Assembly (NCBI GenBank): GCA_946406115.1
Contig: OX291547.1
Span: 2,547,001 to 2,611,000, forward strand
DNA from: Apoda limacodes
Lineage: Eukaryota > Arthropoda > Insecta > Lepidoptera > Limacodidae
Direction: 5' to 3'
DNA: 64,000 nt
Shown: in pieces, positions 22,726-35,500 of the stretch
Layout: the number at the start of each line of letters is the position of its first letter
How positions within the stretch are numbered: the stretch's first letter is position 1
Program-made: the position numbers and the translations under genes
Notes under the pieces: generated by a model
What the model saw: only the letters and a program-made list of their open reading frames with translations
The model's database searches: none
What the model was told of the DNA's origin: nothing

Positions 22726-23507
22726 AAAAAAAAATGTTTACTAAATTGTAGGTGACCAAAATGAAGGTATAATAATTGTGTAGTTTTGAAGATCTAAATT
22801 ATCGATGTGTTGATTGATAGAATCATTTATATGTTTTGTACAATCATACCTAGGTATGCCACCATGCAATTTGAAATGCAATAGTTATAAACCTAATGCA
22901 AACGACCGCCGCGTATCAAAAACTCGGAAACAGATAATTTAAATAACTTGAAGTTGGAGGCTGGTTGTGAGATCAGAATTTATTAGGAGGTTTAAGTTGA
23001 GCGAGGTCAGTTAGAAAAGGTACGTAAGAATGAATTTATTGATAAATATGTAAAAAATATTTATAATGTAACATTTCAATTGTAAAAGTTTTTGCTCTTC
23101 TATTCAAGCGGATCAACAACGACCTTCTAAGGTAATGACCGGATCACAGAACAGAAAATAGAATCAATTTGTAGCAAAAACTTTATTATATTGTAATAAA
23201 GTAATTAATAAAATGTTCAATTTATGAGTTTGATATGAATATCCGTAGCCAGCATGTTATGTTGAGGTGAGCCAATAATGTCAGCTTCGTTGATGGTTTT
23301 TATTTAAATAGAAAAATTCAATTCAAGTTCCCCGTAAAAAGCCAGTGTTGCCCAAAAAAACAAGTGATATATTGAATAGTTTAGCGTCAATATTGTTTCT
23401 AAAATACCTATCCTGATAATTTTTGGACAGTTATATAATAAGTAAGTTTTCAAAAGATGGTGGTAAAAACTTTTTGTTTTTTTTCTTAGGAGTATGTTTC
23501 ATATTAC
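22726..23507. other. intergenic, no gene seen
   Basis: AT-rich, with no exon or recognised repeat. Confidence 0.4.
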
Positions 23508-23640
23508 TTGGGACCTTATTGGGAACAGTTTCGAGCTTTTCGGACTTTGTAACTCAAGAGAAAAATGTATGCAAGTACATTCACGACTTTCGAGAGGTAA
23601 GTCGGACTTCTATACATTTTAGTCACGAATCCGCTCCCTA
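23508..23640 (+). repeat. foldback repeat copy 3
   Basis: Contains GACCTTATTGGGAACAGTTT, CGAGCTTTTCGGACTTTGTA, AGAGAAAAATGTATGCAAGT and GAGGTAAGTCGGACTTCTAT, matching 20552-20712. Its right arm is less complete. Confidence 0.65.
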
Positions 23641-24929
23641 CTTACATTTTTGGCTCAGTTTAATAAAAACATCTAACATGGCCACGGTCTATGTTAAATT
23701 CAGGTGTGGTGTAAGATCACACGATGGTGCATTTATAAATTATTTATTATCTATTTTTCTTTGAAATCATATGAAAGTGTTTGACTATTTTTAATACTTT
23801 GCTATACAAACATTCTATGTTTAAATTCGTAAAATTATAATTCCACCAGATAAAAAAAAAAAAACAAATCAAATACATTGTTATGTTAGGAAGAGCTGTG
23901 TTTACACATTTTTTTATGTCTTTTTGAAAATAAATTGGGCGAACGAAATAGTATGTGAGAAGGGAGTCTCATGTAAGACAAATACTAGATAGTGAAGGTA
24001 GATTGTGTTAAAAAGATAGTGAAGGTAGATTGTGTTAAAAAGTTATACACGATTGTGTTTAAGCTAACAGTCAGCACACAGGAAGAGTAATTTAGATAAG
24101 CTTTATAAAGAATAATCCAATTTCAAAACAATACTTTTATCTTATAAGATGAACAAAGCTCAGATGTACGTAATGCTTATACACAACAGAAATACAATTA
24201 AAATGTATTTAAGTCTAGTATCTAATAGTCACTGAGTATGAAAATAGCAATGTTACGTCAAGAACAGTTTTATTAAATCAAAGTTTTTTTTTGTTGTACA
24301 TAAGTCAGAAGCTTCCTCTGACTGTATGTGTGTACTGTAATACAGATTAGGCTCTTAAGTTTTAATTGTAAGAGTGTTTCATTTTAGTTTAGTGTTTTAT
24401 GACTTTAGATCTTTGTTCATCTTAATAGGCCACGATGTGATGTAAACTGACCTATGGCCTCGCGCTCTCCCATGTTGAGATTCTGAGTTTCACAGTCTGT
24501 TAAGTGTTCTTATGTTGAAGTTTATGTTGTCCACTGCACTTGTTAAGTTCACTTATCACTTCATTATTTCAGTATCAATTTTGAATTACACATTTTTCTA
24601 GAAAAAAAAAAGTTTATGTATAATATTATTAATAACTATGATATAAAGCCATGGTCAACTCTATGGTATATGGTATACTGAGCTTTGCCTGGAGGAAAAA
24701 TTAATTAATGTCTCCTAAAGACCAAATAATTGGTTAATTTAACAGTTTGCATATGGCTGGGTAATTTCGCATAATTTCAGTTCATGGTTCAGGTAAAGTC
24801 AGTAAGGTAAGAGCATAGGGTTTCCCACCTTTGTTTTGCTTGCAACTAGCGCTGCATAATTGTTAAGTGGTTAGGTAACCTGCGCAATCCTGATTGCTAT
24901 AATTTTTTAACTGAGCGGTCAGAAATATG
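23641..24929. other. intergenic; 27-bp doublet at 23988-24042
   Basis: GATAGTGAAGGTAGATTGTG followed by TTAAAAA occurs twice in tandem. The rest is AT-rich without a recognised gene. Confidence 0.45.
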
Positions 24930-25095
24930 GAGCAGGCTATGACCGCTCGCATAATTAAATAGGTCATATTGTACATAGAATACAAAACATTCGTAAATAA
25001 GGTTTGATTCGCGTAGGGACAACAATTAACAATAATAAAACGTTTGAATTCAGAGTAAAGCTGAAACAAGCAAAGATGCGTGGCATGCATTTTTG
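24930..25095 (+). repeat. GGAGCAGGCTATG repeat, copy outside the duplication
   Basis: GGAGCAGGCTATGACCGCTC, TAAATAGGTCATATTGTACA, AGGTTTGATTCGCGTAGGGA and CAACAATTAA occur in the same order at 27600-27765 and 38774-38939. It is an interspersed repeat of unknown class with no coding capacity. Confidence 0.7.
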
Positions 25096-25529
25096 TTCAG
25101 TCTTCGATTGTTCGACGCCCGCTTCAGATGCTAGATCCGAGATGGATGGTTTTGGATAAATCTAAAAGAAACAAATTCTACTGAGGTCGAAGTTCACGCT
25201 TACGTACGTGTGTTTTATAATATATCTAAGTATGATGGTGGGTAGATACCAATTTTTTTTTATATTACACCTATTCATATTATTCAGTGACACCGTTGTG
25301 TGTCGCTGTCAAACTCAGAACATGCGAACAGCGTCATCTATCATTCAATAGTTAAAATTTATTTACTAAACAGGCACGTAGTTCAATTTATTGCCGCTTA
25401 AAGTACAACGACCTCATTCAATTTATGTAAAATTTCGAAAAGTTAATAAAGGCGCCCATAACTTCATTTTTGTTAGCTTAAGGGACATTTTGATATTAAA
25501 ACAATAATTTTTAAGGGTCGGTTACTTTT
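25096..25529. other. intergenic, left flank of the duplication
   Basis: No gene seen. The sequence immediately before the breakpoint reads TTAAGGGTCGGTTACTTTT, which is absent before copy 2. Confidence 0.45.
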
Positions 25530-25740
25530 GACGTGACAACGTCTTATAAATTGGTTTGCCGGGTGACACTTCAAGAAACTGCGTTACGCTCCGCTCACGT
25601 TATGCGCTCACAATGAGAGCGAGTGAGAGGCACGCGGCATGGTTAGCCCGCCTAAGAGCGAGAGAGACAGACATAAAAAGTGAAAGGCACAAGTTGTCAC
25701 GATTCCGGACGGTTGTCCGACACTAATTTTTTTTTTCAAT
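25530..25740 (+). repeat. repeat-like element at left breakpoint, copy 1
   Basis: Begins with GACGTGACAACGTC, a self-complementary tip (GACGT...ACGTC). It continues TTGCCGGGTGACACTTCAAG, CGTTACGCTCCGCTCACGTT and AGGCACGCGGCATGGTTAG, ending CGGACGGTTGTCCGACACTA before a T-run. Composition is unlike the neighbours (GC-richer). The homology between the two large copies starts at its first base. It looks like a mobile-element end, class unknown. Confidence 0.5.
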
Positions 25741-27599
25741 AAAACAATAACCTAAATAACAAATCGAAACACACAACGTCATTTATATATCAATAAATTT
25801 AAATCATTTCTGTTTTCTTTCGGATAAGACCCCGTGATGAAAGTATTAAAATCACCATTTGCTACACACTAGCACTGCACACTAGGGCCACGCACTAGTT
25901 TAATCCGGCACTAAAAAGATAAAATGGAGCTCACTATAAATTAATGATTTGCCAAATATTGAATAAACTGCACGCAGAATGTTACATTGTCCCTTTAAGA
26001 AATATTAGGTCACCCAAATATTAAAATACTTATCGTTTCGTATTATAAGTTACTCAAATTAATGTTCGTAAGTTGCTGCTTTGGAAATTTCTCGCTGCCG
26101 GTCACTAAGTAATTTTGTAACCCAAATTCATTATTTTTCACACTTAAAATACGGATTTACACTCGTTTGAATACTACCCATTATTAATACCTCAAGGTGC
26201 CGGAGGTAAATTTTTTTTAAAGGCAATTTACCTTTGCAGCCATTTATTTCCAACCGTAAAGATAAAATAAATCATTGCAACCCGTGCATTGTGTATTCCT
26301 ACATGAACGGGGTAGGTACACACTCGTACCTCCGAGGTAAACCACAGAGCGATGCGTTAATTCATACATTATCTAACTTTATGAATATATATGTATTTAT
26401 ACATAACGCATAAGCCAGGCTCGCATTTTACCGATTGTTTATGAGTTCACCCACCCTCTGTGGCTTAGCTAGAACATCACATTCGACTTTAGTATCCATT
26501 ATCTTTCTTTTCAGCAGCACTCAAAGGTTTATTTTAAACGTAACAACCTAAAGTATAATTTAGTGATTTAGTTTGCAGATACTCGTATTGTCGCTCTCAT
26601 AAAAATAAAAGAATCTTATATTTAGCGAGACTGTTAGTGTGTCTTTAATTTATTAACGTTTCCTCTCGTACCATTTTGCGTTAAGAAAGTTGATTTTGTC
26701 TAAAGTATATAGTCGCTTTAGTTGAAAAATGAAATGAAACGAAATGATCCGTGATTGTTAAACAAAATGAATAATAATTGGTATTTGGTCTTAAGATAAA
26801 AAATAACGACTGACGTGTTATACCGTCTTTTGGAAATCATTCCCTAAAGAACTAAATAGAGGATGTTTGTATGAGAATTCCGAAATTTTTCTAGGTAAAA
26901 CCAAAAAGCTTTCTGTTAAAAAAGAAACCACGTGTATGAGTCGCAAAACTAAGCCATTCACACATAAAAGTATAATCTTTTTGACCTTCAAAGTAGATTT
27001 CACTGGGGCGAAGACGATAACATATTAACGATTTGAACTTGAACTATTTAAAACTTTAAAAATAGCCCAGCAATAATTTCCGAATATGAGTCAATGCGAG
27101 GACGAACGTAACGCATAACCATTTGGCAAATGTGCTGTTATTCGAATCACCTGTACACCTGCACGTAGTTAATTTACGGTATGACTTGTATGTAGCACGC
27201 TGCACGCTCAGCGCGCGCGTGCATAGGGAATGCGTAGCGCAACGCTGTCCGTCGTCACCCTGCCAACTGTCACTTGCCAAATCGAAGCTATACTTGAACT
27301 TATGTTTCATCCAATAACATTTCTTGTACAACGAGTAATGAAAAGAAAAAATAAAACAATTCCTGAGGACGGATAACATTGTGCCCTTAGGTGGTGAGCA
27401 AAAAAAAAGATCAGCAAGAACGCTAAGCAAAAACCAAATAATAGCGCTACAGCGGAAGAGCAACGGTAAGGGCAGAACAACGTCTAGAATATTGGTATGT
27501 AGTCGAAATTCCCAAAAAGAACTGTAGCGGAACATATCAAGCAACAATACCTAATAAGATTATGGCATTGCGATGATTTTGATTATTAAAACCAATAAG
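25741..27599. other. copy 1 interior without recognised gene
   Basis: AT-rich. A small inverted repeat GGTAAATT/AATTTACC lies near 26,207-26,235. The 163-codon minus-strand frame at 27056-27547 is intact in both copies (27,056 and 38,230) with one residue change. It has no domain, no splice context and mixed composition, so it is not called a gene. Confidence 0.4.
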
Positions 27600-27765
27600 G
27601 TAACGGAGCAGGCTATGTCCGCTCGTATCTCTAAATAGGTTATATTGTACATATTATACAAACCGATCGTAAATTAGGTTTGATATTCGCGTAGGGACAA
27701 CAATTAAGAAAAATAAATAAATTGAGTTTAATTTTATGTAAAAGGAAACAAACATGCATCACTTG
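27600..27765 (+). repeat. GGAGCAGGCTATG repeat within copy 1
   Basis: GGAGCAGGCTATGTCCGCTC, AAATAGGTTATATTGTACAT and TTCGCGTAGGGACAACAATT match the 24930-25095 element. Confidence 0.7.
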
Positions 27766-29173
27766 CATTTTAGAAAAGTAGACATATCCCGAGTGATAGA
27801 AGTTGTGATATGGTACGACAACCTCTTGTCTCGTATCCACAGCAACAGTTTGGATTGAGGCAAGATCACCATCTTTCTGCTCTCACCAAGGAGCATTAGC
27901 ATGCCCCGCGAGGTTTTAGGAGAAGTGTAAGGAGCGCACCTGAAACTGTCCCGTAGCCATAGAATGGGACCAGTACACATGCTGACAAGCGTTGACGCTG
28001 ACGCTGAGTTTCAGGAACTCCATTGAGTGTAGTCCGCGGAGTTGTGCTCAGTATATGGCCACTCAGTCGATTAGTTGCTTTGTTTCATTAGTATTACAAA
28101 TGTATGCTCACGAATGAGCAAAGAAATACCTATATAGTTGATGACCATGAAAGGACATGGAACTTCGCCCAAGAATAGAGGTAAGTGGAAACATGTAGAT
28201 TAATTAGACATATGTAATCAAATTATTAAAATAGCTGCTAGCATATAAAAGTGATAGAAAAATATAAATATTATATGAACCTATCGGCGTGTCTTTCATA
28301 TATCCTGGTAGGATTCCCGGATAAGTATTAAATACCCCAAGCAGCAAAGTTTAGTTACCCCCTAGCTGGTTGCAGTAGCTAATAAATATTGAAACTAATC
28401 GAAAATTAGGGATTTATATATTTTAATATATATTAAAAGCTAAAAACGTACAACAATTAAAAATATCATAATGTGTTTTAATCTAGTTAAGACTATTTGT
28501 GCTGGTATTGCTAGAATTTTTAAATACAATTTTATTTTGTAAAAGTAGGTATTTTCTAAGTTTTATTTTATTTTCCTTTAACTTACCTACCGCCCTGAGC
28601 CATCTAGAATTGATCTCGAAGAGATAAATTTGCCTGTAGTATAAAATTTTTCCTAAGGTTTATTTTTTGTATTACTTATTTTATGTCTACAATAAAAAAT
28701 AAAAAACACCTACAATAATTCCTGTGCTACATATTATTTTTATTGTATGTAAATACTACGCATACCTATAGTTAGCGCTCACCTGTAGGTATATAAGGCT
28801 TTTTTTACAATGTGTTAATGTATACTTGTAAATAAATTAAGCTATCTTATCTTCTGTCTAAGGATAACTTAGGTCCGCTTGATTCGTTTTGAAGGCGATA
28901 TAGGTAAGCCAGAAAACTAATTTCTGCAATAGGTCTAAGCCTATGTCTCATAATGAAATGCATGTAAATTAATTTAAAATCATTACACAATCTCACAGAT
29001 TATCAACATTACAATGAGATGTATTTATTAGAATCAGGTCTTTGGTTGAGAGCATTACCAACTCATAGGATTGGAATTCTTATTGATAACGAACGCCACA
29101 TTTCGTATAGCTGTTTGTTATAGGTAAGGGGCGCTTTGTACAGTTACTCATAGCGGCCAGTACGGTACCATAG
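27766..29173. other. copy 1 interior, nothing recognised
   Basis: No domain, no exon with a clear acceptor and donor, no tandem array. Confidence 0.4.
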
Positions 29174-29700
29174 TTGACGGTCTTGGTCACCATGCACCGT
29201 CATGACAAGGAAGCGCAGGTCGTATACCCCGTCATTCAGTCATTAATGACATTATCCCGCCGGGCTCTCGTTAGGGCTGGATTGCCAGCAATTCTGGAAC
29301 CGACGGGGCTTGCACGTAACGATGGAAAAAAGCCCGATGGGATGACACTGGTATCTTGGACGAAGATAAAGATGATGGGATGCTACTTACATTGATACTT
29401 TGGCACTGTGATGGAAGATATCCAACTACCAATAAAAACGCAGGATCTGGGGCTGACATGGCGGAATATAAAAAAAACTTAATTATGCTATGCTTGATGA
29501 TTCCTATATATTTGAGGCTTTTGGAGAAGAGACCATGGGACGATGGTCGTGGGGTCCACAAGGCCAGCGTTTTTTCAAAGATCTATCGAAACGTTTGGTC
29601 TCTTTTTCACATGACCGAAGAACTGGCGATTATCTTGGTCAACGTATAAGCTTGCCATACAGCGTGGCAACACCTCCAGCCTTTTAGCTACGTTGGCAAC
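29174..29700 (+). pseudogene. non-LTR retrotransposon C-terminal remnant (copy 1)
   Basis: 29240-29350 encodes LSRRALVRAGLPAILEPTGL, then ARNDGKKPDGMTLVSW. This is the region after the reverse transcriptase in a widespread animal LINE group (RALVxAGVPAxLEPxGL and DGKRPDGMTLVPW in intact copies). After a decayed stretch, 29490-29660 encodes DDSYIFEAFGEETMGRWSWG, FFKDLSKRLVSF and YLGQRISL, the end of the same protein. Frameshifts separate the blocks. The reverse-transcriptase core is missing. The KPDG motif could be part of a restriction-like endonuclease, but I cannot confirm that. A 21-bp near-perfect palindrome (ACACTACTTT/AAAGTAGTGT) lies just 3' at 29736-29756. Confidence 0.8.
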
Positions 29701-30541
29701 TGGCAGCAACTTAGATGAGGTTTTCTATATTTAGTACACTACTTTAAAAGTAGTGTTCTAGTTATCTTTTTGACATATAATAAACAATATAATAAGTTTA
29801 TATAATAAGTGTGTTAATTTTATATCGTATTGTAATGTATACCGTAATGACGCCTTAAAAAAAATCATTTTTTTGTGTGGAATTTAACGTTTTTTCTGTT
29901 TCGTAGACACATTTTTTGACTTTTTGCTAAAACTTATAGTCAATGCTATTACATATAATAATAACAAATTCTAATGATTTATCTGACTTTCATAACAACC
30001 AAATGCAATACACGCTTTCAAAATTTACTCAAGGGTTGGAAGTGCTTGGGTACAGATTTTTTCGTATCACTAGCGTTACCACTACCCAAAAACTAGTCTT
30101 AAAGCATATATTTAATTCAAGGTGCTATTATGCTACGCACAAGAACGCGATCTAGCCCCACATCTTAAACTTAAATCTACTTTTAATAAAAGATCCTAAT
30201 GTTAATAAATGAGATAAAGCTCTCTAGTGTTTACGATCGTTGGTTTCAAAAACTCGTACCTAACGTCAGAAGTGGTATTACTACGTCAGGTTATTGCCGT
30301 CACGTGAACTGAACTCAACTGAACTGGCAGTAAAATGCTACTTCGCCAGAAAAATACCGATGAAATCGCAAGAATTTCAGCGGTGACAAGTTGACAGGGG
30401 TTAACGAGGGATATGTGCGTTATTTATAAACTATTTATTCGACGAGATACTAGAGAGTTATCTAAAATAACATTATGGACGATCTTCCGGTACTTCTGAA
30501 TCTTCTTATTCAAGTTGTTTACTATAGGGCACTTTTGAACG
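29701..30541. other. copy 1 interior, nothing recognised
   Basis: Contains the 29736-29756 palindrome. Otherwise no gene or repeat that I can name. Confidence 0.4.
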
Positions 30542-30895
30542 TCAATTAGTGGATAAATCCCGGATAAAACGCAGAATTTTGCACCTTATATCATCACAAG
30601 CTACAGATAACGACTCTAGATCAAGTTGGTTGATTTGAGTCCGAGCATATTTGTGTAAAAGGTCAAGAGTTGATCTGGAGCAAGTCTTTAGACGATAGAA
30701 TGATCCGCAGTTATTCGTCGAAAATGACTCAATCATACTCGCAATATAAACTTCTTCAGTAAAATCTTTATTTACAAGATCAATGATAAACTGGGGATTA
30801 TAAAAATAAAAACCCAAATGCACAGAAAAGAGAAAAACAAGTATAGGTATTATATTCTCTGACTCGACATAATCGAGAAAATAAAGAATAAATGA
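30542..30895 (-). CDS. unidentified open frame, possible exon (copy 1)
   Basis: The minus-strand frame is open from an in-frame stop near 30,897 to the stop at 30542, about 118 codons; the first ATG is at 30,823. The C-terminal part has CSRSTLDLLHKYARTQINQL, then DLESLSVACDDIRCKILRFI, which reads like folded, helical protein. The spacing is faintly like a SOCS-box end, but this is a weak resemblance and I do not assign it. No strong acceptor precedes it and no neighbouring exon was found. It is unchanged in copy 2. Confidence 0.25.
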   Translation of the reverse strand, partial: SFILYFLDYVESENIIPILVFLFSVHLGFYFYNPQFIIDLVNKDFTEEVYIASMIESFSTNNCGSFYRLKTCSRSTLDLLHKYARTQINQLDLESLSVACDDIRCKILRFIRDLSTN

Positions 30896-31812
30896 AGAAG
30901 TTTACTACTTTGTAAAATCCGGTTTTTTTAATTACTTTTTGAACTCTACTATATACCTACTCTACTACATCTACCTCGACAACTTGCATCAAAAGTTAGC
31001 GTCAACACAAATCTTGGCTGTCATTGGACTTCTAAGCTCATAAATTGAACTTCAAACTTTGCCAAGATAGAATTTATTAGTTAGCCCAAGGTCTTGTGAA
31101 TCAGGTCACCTTATTTACGCAAACGACCGAGAAACTGGAATGTTTTGTGGTCGCGCAACCAATGCATTGCCTGTGACACCCGGACGCGGTCACACGCGGC
31201 GCGGGCGGGTAGATATGTCATCAAATTTGTAGCCAACTGAATATTAATTTATTACAGTAGTGTTTATGAAATATGTTTAATAAAGATATGAATCATCCTT
31301 TAAAAAGTGGTCGGCCGTGTAGTTGGCAGGGCCTTAGGTTTTGTGCGTGACGTCAGTAATAATAGTGTGGTATTTAGCCTAATTCGGTTTCATTGCGGTA
31401 TAAAATATAACATGCATCTTATCCTATTATTACTTACTTAGAAGGTCATGCTTATAGTTTTAAAATCAGGCATGAAGAAAACTATTCATACTTATTTAAA
31501 TTAGACTTGAATTAAAGCTAATGTACCACAAGGAAATGTCCTAGGTTTGGTATTGTTTCTTCTTCCATGCCATGCCAAAATTGAATGCCGAACGATACTG
31601 CTAAAATGGAAGTCATGAAGAAACAGGAAAGAAAGCCCAAGTTGCACTGAAGAAAGTCACACAAAAATGACGAATTACTTCAATTTAATAACTTATTAAG
31701 ACATTCAAATTCCTACAGTAAAAAAAGTTGGCATGATTCTTGACACAGTCAGGCTGGAAAGTTAACGTTATAAAAAATATTAAATACATTGACATACAAA
31801 AATGGTTGAATT
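30896..31812. other. copy 1 interior with a GC-rich patch
   Basis: 31,150-31,215 is GC-rich (CGCGGCGCGGGCGGGTAGAT). No frame or splice pattern was recognised. The rest is AT-rich. Confidence 0.4.
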
Positions 31813-32512
31813 CATACTAATATTATAAATGCGAAAGTAACTCTGCCTGTCTGTCTGTTTCCTCTTCACGCTTAAGCCGCTAAACCGATTTACATGAAAT
31901 TTAATATGCAGATAGTTTGAGTCCCGAGGAAGCACATAGGATAGTTTTTATCCCGAAAAAGTTCCCGATAGTTTTTATCCCGAAAAAGAATAACTATAAA
32001 ATTTGTTACTCAATCCTACCGCAACGGAGCATCCAATTGAGCTGAAATTTTGCACAGAGAAAGTTGAAGATACAGAGAAGGACCTTTTATCCCGGACAAT
32101 TCAAAAGTACAGTACAGGTGGTTTCAGAGGAACTTCCTCCCGCGAACGCTTGGGTTGTAGAATGAGAGAACTGAAGGTTTTCTCTAAGGACTACAGTATG
32201 ATTTTCTTCAAGAAAGAAGTTCTTGGAGTTTTTAAGGGTCGGCAACTTGCAAGTGATACCCCTGGTGTTACAAGCGTCCATAGGCTACGGTGACCGCTTA
32301 CCATCAGGCGGACTATATGCTCGTTTGCCAAATTATGGTATAAGTACATAGTATAAAAAAAAAAGGTCCTGCGAGAGACACTATAACCGAATTCCACAAA
32401 CGAACCATAGCTGCAGCTATAGCTTGCTATTACAAACTTCATTAGTATAACCAAGGAGTTGCCGTAAGAATCCCATTCCAAAAACCAAATTTAGGTCTGG
32501 CAAAAGCTAATA
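31813..32512 (+). repeat. SINE-like element with nested Jockey tail
   Basis: Starts ACTAATATTATAAATGCGAA, then AGTAACTCTGCCTGTCTGTC. Continues through CACGCTTAAGCCGCTAAACC, ATAGTTTTTATCCCGAAAAA, GTTACTCAATCCTACCGC and AATTCAAAAG. It is interrupted by a Jockey 3' end (32118-32368) and resumes with GCAGCTATAGCTTGCTATTA, TTAGTATAACCAAGGAGTT and GGCAAAAGCTAATAG. Landmarks match the elements at 6371-6655 and 49505-49805. Copy 2 of the large duplication keeps only its first 45-50 bp. Confidence 0.75.
32118..32368 (+). mobile_element. Jockey LINE 3' end, 5'-truncated
   Basis: Encodes the decayed tail with GGTTTCAGAGGAACTTCCTC, CGCGAACGCTTGGGTTGTAG and CTTCAAGAAAGAAG. Then comes the 3' untranslated end GGGTCGGCAACTTGCAAGTG, CCCCTGGTGTTACAAGCGTC and CGCTTACCATCAGGCGGACT, finishing in TATAAAAAAAAAAGG. 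It is nested in the SINE-like element and therefore younger than it. Confidence 0.8.
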
Positions 32513-35500
32513 GCGACTATGTAATGAAATTAGATTTTGATATTTGCAGTTTAACTGTATATTTTCTCTACAAAAACATCACAATACATTGGATTTTAGA
32601 TATAAGCCAAACACTTGAAATTTGACGAATTTCTTAGTTTGAAAATATTTTTTTATGTATTTATTAGATTTCAATTTTATTATATAGGTAGAAACGGAAA
32701 TGCAATATTTAGGTATATAATTACCACAATCTTGAAAGCGCCGAACTATATCCACTACGCAACGTATACTGACGTAACAATAGGTGTAATGGCGCTTTGT
32801 ATAGAGCCACGGCCAATTTCATAAAAAAATTATGATGTATTATAATTACTAATATAAAAATGGACCATAATTCTCAACAAAAAATTGGCTGTTACGATAG
32901 GTAGATGTGTTCTCTTGGAGTTGGTACTTCCAATTTTTCAATTCTATTTTGGAATTCACGCACTAATTTATTTATATATATAAAACACACAATATAAAAT
33001 CATCTAAGTCCAGATACACTGAATCAGAAGCAGGCTTCTTTTAGTAACAAAGTGACGTCTAGGAAGTAAATACTAGGATTAAAAATAAGCTGTAAAATAA
33101 GGAACCTGCCACCGGGTGAAAATCAAGCGATTTATGCCTGACATTAATGCCTCCATAAAACTCGGAAGCGACGGTACAATATGTTGGTAACTGGTTTTTT
33201 TTGTAAAAAGTAACTACAGACTTCTTTGCTGGATTATTTTCGGTAGAAATCTTATATTGTTTTAATAAGAATAGCAAATAATAGTTTTGACTATTCAAAT
33301 GTTTTTAACTAAACTATCTACTTTGCGTATAGGTGCCTATCTGCCAATAAAAAAAAATGACTAAACGGGACGAAATGTAACTAACGAACGCCAGGTAGCG
33401 CGGGAAGGATGGGTACAAGCACGATCAACTCAAGACAGGATTTCTCGATTTATCTCGAGTAGGGCCAGATTTCCCGGTTCATAACTAAAAATCACTGTAT
33501 CACATTAGCAAGTCTATAACGCTATAGCTGCTGATGAATAATACACAAAGATTTCAAAAAAAGCTATCTGCAGATTTTGTCGATTTGTAGGTACTAGGGT
33601 CCACGTCCAGCCCATGTTATAAAATAATATAAGGATCCTTGCCTCAAGTGTTAGGAAACTGTAAAGTATTTCATAATAATTTCTTTTCAGCTAAATTACA
33701 TATCCTTACTGATCACTACAGAGGTAGGTACATGACCCGACACCTAAATCTGTTGCACTTTATTACTTCTTTCGGCTGTCATTTCTCTTTCGCCAGAGGT
33801 TTAAGTTAAGAATCACAAAATTTCTTCCGCCACCCGCACTTGTATAAAAATTGTAATAGGAAACACTAAATTTTATTTACCGCCAAGCTTTTATTATTAT
33901 TAGGTAATAAACAACAGAACCACTAGCAGATGAAATATCTGCAAATTTAAGGTGACAAAGGATTTGGAAAACATATTTATAGGACGTTCAGGAATTTTGA
34001 AATACTATTTAATAATGTTTAGAAGACAGTTAAATGTTACTTTATAAACAATATATAAAAGTATGTCTTATTAGTTTAATTTTATTTTAAACAGTTTAAT
34101 TTTTATTCAAGTAGCGTATCGTATGACAGAGGTTGGCTTACACGTTCATCACTGGTTTAAATCAAATCGTTTTTTTAAGTGAGTGAGACCATATAATGTG
34201 CGGAAATCTATGTCTAGAAATTCTGGTCTTATTTGGAATATACGATGATGGATGGACTACTGAAACCCCCGTTGTATCAGTGCCTATGAACTAAGCAATT
34301 CATAGGCTGAGAAAATATACATAGCTAAAAAGTACCAATAGAGTCCAACATAAATAAACTTTGCACTTGACTGTTTTTTCACTTAGTTAGTTTTAATAAT
34401 TAGACCGACTTTAAATTTAATAGTATCCAGCACACATTAGCTTAAATAGAAAGATCAATAGATTCTTTAAATAGAAGCTCTTATTAAAAGCGACAAATCA
34501 CTGTCAGTCAAAGGCCGAAACCGAAATGTCACCCGATGTCCAAGAGTCAGTCGGACAGACTCGGAACGAACGGCGCACGGTGATTCATGGAACACTTTAG
34601 CCGCACTCTTACCTACTAGAAATTGCTTAAAAAAGGAGGCAACATATTTTTAAAACGATACTTCATCTTGGCTAAATCGTTGATCTAAAGAAACAGATCC
34701 AATCTATTTACATCAACGGTATAATCCAATAAAAAAGAAACATTGCAAGTAAAACACTCCTAAAAGCATAAGCTAGTCTGGCGAAACAGTTGGTATTGAA
34801 GTAGCTGAAGATTTGAATGGAATCTAAAAATAAACAACGCATCACGCTGAATCCGTAAAGATTTTAAACGCATAAATCATTGGGTTTGTAGTAAACAAAC
34901 CGCTTTCAACACAAACAAAATTGAAACAACAAAAAGTAAAAATTAAATTAAATTATTAAAGCGACAGAAATAAAATTCGAGGAGCTAGATCGATAGGCAA
35001 AAGTGTTAGAGCTACTCGGCATCTAAATGTCAGAATAAGACAGCGTACCGACAAGTCCGCGTTCCGATATGTTTACAACATTGCAAAATCTTCATTTACA
35101 TCGACGTCGTTGTTGCAAAGTAATAAGGCTTACAATACACTAACTGTGTAGGATGAAAGTCCACTGGGATAACAGGCTGCGAAATATCTATGCGTTCATC
35201 AAAAATCTTATTACGATTGCTTAAGGTTTGTAATTAATTAGACGGGGACTAGAGAAAGTTTGTCGAGCGAACAGGCCGGGCAGGTCGTCTAAATGTGTCC
35301 GAATCTCTGGCACACACTGGGGCAAGGACGCAAAGCGCCGATGCACTCAGATTGATTGACTGATTAATCTCAGCTAAGAAGTTACGGTTCGGAAACTACT
35401 GGCTAAATATACTAACATTAAAAAATAGAAAAACTTTATACATCGTTACGCTCTCGAAATAATACTTAAAACATAAATAATACCAGGTACCTACAATATT

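Noticed and set aside
27056..27547. 163-codon open frame, intact in both large copies (also 38230-38721)
   Set aside because: Conservation between near-identical copies is uninformative. There is no domain, no splice or promoter context and odd composition, and it overlaps a GC-rich patch that makes chance frames likely.
33059..33298. 79-codon minus-strand frame, also at 43353-43592
   Set aside because: No domain or splice support; duplicated passively with the large repeat.
34515..34600. Short plus-strand frame starting MSPDVQES
   Set aside because: Under 30 codons with no supporting signals; it is present in both copies only because of the duplication.
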